Assembly (NCBI RefSeq): GCF_013409935.1
Contig: NZ_JACCCO010000001.1
Span: 1,798,001-1,862,000, forward strand
DNA from: Streptosporangium sandarakinum
GTDB taxonomy: Bacteria > Actinomycetota > Actinomycetes > Streptosporangiales > Streptosporangiaceae
DNA: 64,000 bases
Reading direction: 5' to 3'
The notes beneath the pieces are model-generated. The model made no database searches. It was not told the origin of the DNA and saw only the letters and a list, made by a program, of their open reading frames with translations. The position numbers and the translations under genes are program-made. Below are positions 59,750-64,000 of the stretch, one piece after another. Position 1 is the stretch's first letter. Every line of letters starts with the position of its first letter.

Positions 59750-59850
59750 CACGATCCACACTCCTTCGGCAGGCAGGCCGTTCAGCTTCCCGCCGAGCGG
59801 CCGGATATGCCTCGCGCGGGGCCGGATGTGCCCGCGCGGGAAGGACACGG

Positions 59851-60558
59851 TCAGCCGACCTCGGGGAGGTCGTCGTGTTCGGCGCCGTACTCGGCGTCGC
59901 CGTCCTCCGGGCGGCGGAGTTTGATGTCCTCCACCCAGGCGGCGCAGTACCGGCGGATCCCGGCGATCTCCTCCGCCGTCAGGCCGTACGCCTCGAAGTC
60001 CTCGTCAGCGATCAGCTCGACGAACTCCAGGCGCATCACCAGCTCGGCGGGCGAGAACTCCTCGTTGTGCAGGCGGGCGAGGTGCTCCAGCTCGCGGAAG
60101 CCGTACAGGTGGGAGACCGAGACGACGTCGATGACGTCGCGGGCGAGGCTGCGCTCGTGCAGGGCGCGCATCTTCAGCCCGACCGCGTCGTCCAGGGAGA
60201 CCACGGACACGTCGCCGACGACCACGGGCCCGCGCTGCAGCGCCTCCCTGAGCAGGTCGAACTCGCAGCTCTGCTCGGTCACCGGGTCGCTCGCCACCAG
60301 CCGCGCCATCCGGGGCCCGGACTCCACCACGGTGGCGTCCAGCCCGGCGTCCCGGAACGCCTCGGCGACGGCGTCGGCCACGTCGGGCAGCGGCGTCTCG
60401 GCGGCGGTGGCGAAGTCGAGGTCGTTGCTCGGGCGCTCGGTGAGGCCGTGGGCGTTCATGGCGTAGCCGCCGGCCAGCACGAGGCCGAACCGGTCGCAGA
60501 CCGGCAGGACGGCCCGGAGCATCCGCTCCTGCAACGGGGGCAGTCGTATCGCGTCCAC
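59851..60558 (-). CDS. AbiEii/AbiGii-type nucleotidyltransferase (toxin-like)
   Basis: A 235-residue DNA-polymerase-beta-like NTase. The G-[GS] plus metal motif is LAGGYAMNAHGLTERPSNDL, then DF in the third beta strand, and SLDDAVGLKMRALHERSLAR with RDVIDVVSVSHLYG gives the helical part seen in AbiEii proteins. Family members can modify tRNA or other targets and act as toxins neutralised by an upstream partner. It lies 25 bases downstream of the 60584 gene. Start GTG 60558 is uncertain. Confidence 0.8.
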   Translation of the reverse strand: MDAIRLPPLQERMLRAVLPVCDRFGLVLAGGYAMNAHGLTERPSNDLDFATAAETPLPDVADAVAEAFRDAGLDATVVESGPRMARLVASDPVTEQSCEFDLLREALQRGPVVVGDVSVVSLDDAVGLKMRALHERSLARDVIDVVSVSHLYGFRELEHLARLHNEEFSPAELVMRLEFVELIADEDFEAYGLTAEEIAGIRRYCAAWVEDIKLRRPEDGDAEYGAEHDDLPEVG

Positions 60559-60583
60559 CCGGCTCGCTCCCCTCCGCTCGCGC

Positions 60584-60898
60584 TCATCCCAACGCGGAGA
60601 TCTTGCCCTCCCAGGCCCTGCGGTAACTCGGCCCGAGCCCGCGGCGCAGCAGGGGCCAGTCGGCGAGGAGGATCCCGGCGTTGAGGTACGTCTCGGCGTC
60701 CTCGCGCCCTCCGCCGGTGATGATCGTCCGGTACAGGCTCATCCGCAGCAGCCGGTTGCCCAGGTCGAACTCGGTCAGGCCCGACCAGGCCAGGTGGACG
60801 GGCAGGCTGACCACCCCGGTGGCGGGGCCGCGCAGGTCGGCGAGGGAGTCGGGCACCCGGTGCGCCACGCCCTCCCAGCGGGAGGGAAGCCCGCTCAC
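60584..60898 (-). CDS. Putative partner (antitoxin-like) of the NTase
   Basis: A 104-residue protein starting at GTG 60898, 7 bases after the stop of the membrane protein gene. It contains VVSLPVHLAWSGLTEFDLGN and RLLRMSLYRTIITGGGREDA, then ETYLNAGILLADWPLLRRGL. I recall similar actinobacterial proteins next to NTases but no named domain or helix-turn-helix. Position directly upstream of the toxin-like gene suggests a neutralising role, which is inference. Confidence 0.7.
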   Translation of the reverse strand: MSGLPSRWEGVAHRVPDSLADLRGPATGVVSLPVHLAWSGLTEFDLGNRLLRMSLYRTIITGGGREDAETYLNAGILLADWPLLRRGLGPSYRRAWEGKISALG

Positions 60899-60905
60899 GG
60901 CCGGC

Positions 60906-61745
60906 TCATTCCCGGCCCGCGATGTGCTCGTGGCGGCCCCGGCCCGCGGCGTGCTCCTGGCGGTCCTGGAGCCTGGCCAGGCGGCGGGTGGAGGGCAGGT
61001 CGTGCCGGCCGGAGACGAACTCCTGGAAGGCGATCTTCGCGCGGATGACCGGGTGCCGCCAGCGCCTCTCCCGGTGCACCGCCCTGGCCATCTTCCGGGG
61101 CCGGGGCCGCCGGGAGCCGGGCGCCATGAACCAGTGCGCCCACGGCGAGCCCGGGCGGGCCAGCCGCACCGCCCCCACGATCAGCAGCGGCGGCAGGAAC
61201 AGACCGGCCAAACCGGTCCAGATCTTCCCCTTGAGGAGGGTGACCACGGCCAGCACGAGGTTCGCCACGATCGCGCCGGCGGTGAGCCACGCCCCGCGCG
61301 GCGTGCCGTCGGAGTCCTCCCAGCCCAGCGGGCGCAGGCCGGTGAGGAGCAGACCGGTTATCGCGATCGCGGTGAACACCGCGTCCACCGACGCCCGTCC
61401 CTCCTCCTCCCAGTAGACGTCGCGGAGGTGCAGGATCAACGCGAACTCGTCCAGGATCAGGGCGGCCCCCACGCCGAAGACGGCGGCGGTCACGGCGTAC
61501 CAGCCCTGGGAGATGCCCGAGACGACCAGCCCCGCCACCCCGCCCAGCAGGGTCAGCACCACACCGAACACCACGTGGTGGATGTGCATGTCGCCGACGC
61601 TGACGTCGCCGAACCAGCCGATCTTCGCCCGGATCAGCCGGACGTTGATCCGGGTCAGCACGAACGCCACGATCAGCGCGACGAAGAAGCAGAACAGCGG
61701 CAGCCGTCCCGTGTCCAGGATCCTCTCGCGGAAGAAGTCGTCCAT
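60906..61745 (-). CDS. Conserved integral membrane protein
   Basis: A 279-residue protein with about six helices in residues 15-200 (LPLFCFFVALIVAFVL, HIHHVVFGVVLTLLGGVAGL, YAVTAAVFGVGAALIL) and a basic cytoplasmic tail. Conserved HIHH and LDEFALILHLRDVYWEEEGR segments could bind a metal. The function is unknown. The ATG at 61745 lacks a clear ribosome site; TAGTCT just upstream could be a -10 giving a nearly leaderless mRNA. First gene of a unit with the NTase pair. Confidence 0.8.
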   Translation of the reverse strand: MDDFFRERILDTGRLPLFCFFVALIVAFVLTRINVRLIRAKIGWFGDVSVGDMHIHHVVFGVVLTLLGGVAGLVVSGISQGWYAVTAAVFGVGAALILDEFALILHLRDVYWEEEGRASVDAVFTAIAITGLLLTGLRPLGWEDSDGTPRGAWLTAGAIVANLVLAVVTLLKGKIWTGLAGLFLPPLLIVGAVRLARPGSPWAHWFMAPGSRRPRPRKMARAVHRERRWRHPVIRAKIAFQEFVSGRHDLPSTRRLARLQDRQEHAAGRGRHEHIAGRE

Positions 61746-61880
61746 CGATTCATCAGACTATGCAAGGAATCTCCACGGTACGGCTGCCCCGCCGTACGGC
61801 CGGACGAAGGCGCACGTTTCCCCCGGCAAGGGATTTCGCTCGGCGGGCACGGCCGGTTAGGCTGGCCACGGCACCGATGA

Positions 61881-62068
61881 ACCCGTGCGGGAGAGCGTCC
61901 TGACATCCAGGCCAGGACCCCTGAAGGAGCAAGCCCTCCCCGCGAACCTCTCAAGGCAAAGGACCGTGCGGGTAGGTGATCTCTGGAAAGCAGGCCACGT
62001 GGCCTCGCCGAAGGTGAAAGTCCGGCAAAAACCGGGCGAAGCTCTCAGGCATCAATGACAGAGGGGGA
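61881..62068 (+). promoter_or_regulatory. Tandem glycine riboswitch
   Basis: Two glycine aptamers in series upstream of gcvT. The first (about 61882-61970) has GGGAGAGCG, CCTGAAGGAGCAAG and CTCTCAAGGCAAAGGACCG. The second (about 61973-62066) has GATCTCTGGAAAGCAGG, CGCCGAAGGTGAAAG and CTCTCAGGCATCAATGACAG. GAGGGGGAGGATGCTCTC follows and can pair with TCCCCTGCC before the start codon as expression platform. Glycine should switch on the cleavage-system genes. Confidence 0.92.
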
Positions 62069-62104
62069 GGATGCTCTCATCCGTCCCCTGCCTGAGGTGC
62101 GAAC

Positions 62105-63196
62105 ATGTCCCGACCCACGCCGCTGCGCGGCGTCCACGAGGCTCTCGGCGCCACCCTGACCGACTTCGCGGGCTGGCTGATGCCGCTGCGCTACGGCAGC
62201 GAGTCCGCCGAGCACAACGCGGTCCGCCAGGCGGCGGGCCTGTTCGACCTCTCCCACATGGGCGAGATCTTCGTGACCGGCCCGCAGGCCGGTGAGGCCC
62301 TCGACTACGCGCTGGTCGGCCACCTGTCGGCGCTGGAGCCGGGCCGCGCCCGCTACACCATGATCGTCGACCCGGACGGCGGCGTGCTGGACGACCTGAT
62401 CGTCTACCGCCTGACCGCCGACGAGTTCATGGTCGTCGCCAACGCGTCCAACTACCCCCGGGTCGCCGCCGAGCTGACCGGCCGGGCCAAGGACTTCGAC
62501 GCCGCGGTGGACGACCGCTCCGAGCAGTACGCGCTGGTCGCGGTGCAGGGCCCGAACTCGCGCGCCATCCTCGGCGGGCTCACCGACGCCGACCTCGACG
62601 GCCTGAAGTACTACGCCGGCCTGCCCGCGACCGTCGCCGGGATCCAGGTCCTCATCGCCCGCACCGGCTACACCGGCGAGGACGGCTTCGAGCTGTTCGC
62701 CGCCGCCGGTGACGCCGAGCCGCTGTGGGCGGCGCTGACCGAGGCGGGCGGCCCGCACGGCCTGGTCCCGGCGGGCCTGTCCGCCCGCGACACGCTCCGC
62801 CTGGAGGCGGGCATGCCGCTGTACGGCAACGAGCTGACCGCCGAGCTGACCCCGTTCGACGCCGGGCTCGGCCGTGTGGTGAGGTTTGACAAACCGGGCG
62901 ACTTCGTCGGCCGGGCCGCCCTGGAGCCTCTCAGGGACGTCCCGCCCGCGCGCCGCCTGGTCGGACTGATCGCGACCGGCCGCAGGGTGCCCCGCCACGG
63001 CTACCCGGTGGTCGTCGCCGACGACGGCGCCGTCGTCGGCGAGGTGACCAGCGGAGCCCCGTCCCAGACCCTCGGCCGGCCCATCGCCATGGCCTACGTG
63101 GACAGTGACCGCTCCGAGGGTCTGGCCGTGAGCATCCGGGGTACCCATGAAGCGGTCGAGGTCGTCGACCTGCCTTTCTACAGGAGGAAAAAGTGA
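62105..63196 (+). CDS. gcvT: Glycine cleavage system T protein (aminomethyltransferase)
   Basis: It transfers the methylene group from aminomethyl-lipoyl GcvH to tetrahydrofolate, releasing ammonia. The 363-residue product starts [20 protein letters not shown] and has [52 protein letters not shown] and [25 protein letters not shown] precedes the ATG. It is controlled by the glycine riboswitch and overlaps gcvH. Confidence 0.97.
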   Translation: MSRPTPLRGVHEALGATLTDFAGWLMPLRYGSESAEHNAVRQAAGLFDLSHMGEIFVTGPQAGEALDYALVGHLSALEPGRARYTMIVDPDGGVLDDLIVYRLTADEFMVVANASNYPRVAAELTGRAKDFDAAVDDRSEQYALVAVQGPNSRAILGGLTDADLDGLKYYAGLPATVAGIQVLIARTGYTGEDGFELFAAAGDAEPLWAALTEAGGPHGLVPAGLSARDTLRLEAGMPLYGNELTAELTPFDAGLGRVVRFDKPGDFVGRAALEPLRDVPPARRLVGLIATGRRVPRHGYPVVVADDGAVVGEVTSGAPSQTLGRPIAMAYVDSDRSEGLAVSIRGTHEAVEVVDLPFYRRKK

Positions 63197-63582
63197 GCAG
63201 CATTCCCGGTGACCTGCAGTACACCAAGGAGCACGAGTGGGTCGCGGGCATCGACGACGGCCTGACCCTCACCGTGGGCGTCACGGCCTACGCCGCCGAG
63301 GCCCTCGGTGACGTGGTCTACGTGCAGGTCCCTGAGGTCGGTTCCACCGTCGCCGCGGGCGACGCGGTCGGCGAGGTCGAGTCGACCAAGTCGGTGAGCG
63401 ACATCTTCGCCCCGGTGGGCGGCGAGATCACCGAGATCAACGAGTCGGTCGTGGACGACCCGTCGCTGGTCAACAGCGACCCCTACGGCGAAGGCTGGCT
63501 CTTCCGCATCCGCATGGAGGGCGAGCCCGAGGACCTCCTGTCCGCCGAGGAGTACGGCGTGCTCACCTCCGGTGAGTCCTGA
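63193..63582 (+). CDS. gcvH: Glycine cleavage system H protein
   Basis: The lipoyl carrier of the glycine cleavage system. The 129-residue product starts at GTG 63193, overlapping the gcvT stop as GTGA with AGGAGG upstream. The lipoylation lysine is Lys66 in [24 protein letters not shown] near the N-terminus is typical. Length matches the family. Confidence 0.97.
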   Translation: MSSIPGDLQYTKEHEWVAGIDDGLTLTVGVTAYAAEALGDVVYVQVPEVGSTVAAGDAVGEVESTKSVSDIFAPVGGEITEINESVVDDPSLVNSDPYGEGWLFRIRMEGEPEDLLSAEEYGVLTSGES

Positions 63583-63597
63583 CCTCCTCTCACCAGA

Positions 63598-63637
63598 GCC
63601 GTGACCACGCGGGCCGCGGGGCGCGCGTGGTCACGGC
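63598..63637 (+). terminator. Hairpin between gcvH and sdaA
   Basis: GCCGTGACCACGCG (63598-63611) pairs perfectly with CGCGTGGTCACGGC (63624-63637) around 12 bases. No U-tract follows and sdaA begins 22 bases later, so it may attenuate or stabilise rather than end the transcript. Confidence 0.6.
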
Positions 63638-63659
63638 GACGCAAGCAAGGACCAGATCA

Positions 63660-64000
63660 ATGGCGATCAGCGTCTTCGATCTCTTCAAGATCGGTATCGG
63701 CCCGTCCAGTTCGCACACCGGCGGCCCGATGGCCGCGGCGCACAGGTTCGCCCGCGGCCTCGCCCAGGACGGGCTGCTGGAGAAGACCGCGCGGGTCGAG
63801 GCGATCCTGTACGGCTCGCTCGGGCTGACCGGCAAGGGCCACGGCAGCGACAAGGCCGTCCTGCTCGGCCTGTCGGGCGAGAAGCCCGAACTGGTGGACG
63901 TCGACACCGTCGACGAACGGCTGGCCGCCATGCGCGAGAGCGGGACCGTCCGGCTGTACGGCTCGCACGAGATCCCCTTCGTGGTCGGTGAGGACCTCGT
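63660..64000 (+). CDS. sdaA: L-serine ammonia-lyase (L-serine dehydratase), partial
   Basis: Conversion of L-serine to pyruvate and ammonia by a [4Fe-4S] enzyme. The first 113 residues are present; the gene runs off the window. The N-terminal signature FDLFKIGIGPSSSHTGGPM is diagnostic of the SdaA beta domain. The ATG at 63660 has AAGGAC upstream. Behind gcvT-gcvH and the glycine riboswitch, it links glycine-derived serine to pyruvate. Confidence 0.95.
   Translation, partial: MAISVFDLFKIGIGPSSSHTGGPMAAAHRFARGLAQDGLLEKTARVEAILYGSLGLTGKGHGSDKAVLLGLSGEKPELVDVDTVDERLAAMRESGTVRLYGSHEIPFVVGEDL

Overview
The window is very GC-rich actinomycete chromosome, probably from the order Streptosporangiales (Streptosporangium/Nonomuraea/Microbispora-like). 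This is inferred from gene content: several conservons (CvnA-D operons), a SigB/HrdD-like group 2 sigma factor, the rpsP-khpA-rimM-trmD-rplS order next to ffh, GlnR- and IdeR-type operators, GTGA/ATGA stop-start overlaps and many GTG starts. No phage, integrase, IS element, tRNA, rRNA or CRISPR array was seen.

Layout. 1-5.3 kb: housekeeping translation block on the minus strand (rplS, trmD, rimM, khpA, rpsP, ffh, plus a 39-codon membrane peptide coupled to ffh). 5.4-10.1, 15.6-20.1 and 30.8-35.2 kb: three complete conservons (sensor kinase-like CvnA, roadblock CvnB, DUF742 CvnC, GTPase CvnD), all on the minus strand. Between them lie a NitT/TauT-type ABC transporter (10.4-13.8 kb), a flavin monooxygenase (14.2-15.4 kb), a putrescine-type cluster (aldehyde dehydrogenase, UDP-glycosyltransferase, TetR, PotA/C/B/D-like transporter, 20.2-27.9 kb) and a probable glucosamine kinase plus SIS-domain isomerase pair around a small secreted four-cysteine peptide (28.1-30.7 kb).

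35.3-39.3 kb is the nitrogen operon amtB-glnB-glnD with a GlnR-like box upstream. 39.5-40.5 kb is an iron-siderophore binding lipoprotein behind an IdeR/DmdR-like iron box. 40.9-46.6 kb is an accessory block (two SgcJ/SnoaL-like proteins, a hydrolase pseudogene, an alpha/beta hydrolase, PadR and TetR regulators, a cytochrome P450). It is flanked by two copies, in inverted orientation, of a non-coding repeat of about 340 bp. 47.2 kb onward: group 2 sigma factor, then a histidine-utilisation regulon split into two minus-strand units (M20 amidohydrolase-hutF-hutI and hutU) that share a near-identical palindrome. A SIS-domain RpiR regulator and a PadR/DrrAB-type efflux operon lie between the two units.

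59-61.7 kb holds small stress and toxin-like genes (winged-helix-like, CsbD-like, AbiEii-type nucleotidyltransferase with a partner, membrane protein). 61.9 kb to the end is a tandem glycine riboswitch driving gcvT-gcvH-sdaA (sdaA runs off the window).

The most unusual points are the three conservons in 30 kb with signs of gene conversion, the inverted repeat pair around the P450 block, a 93-bp tandem-repeat expansion inside the TOBE region of a PotA-type ATPase, the shared hut operator, and a nucleotidyltransferase toxin-like gene with a non-canonical partner.
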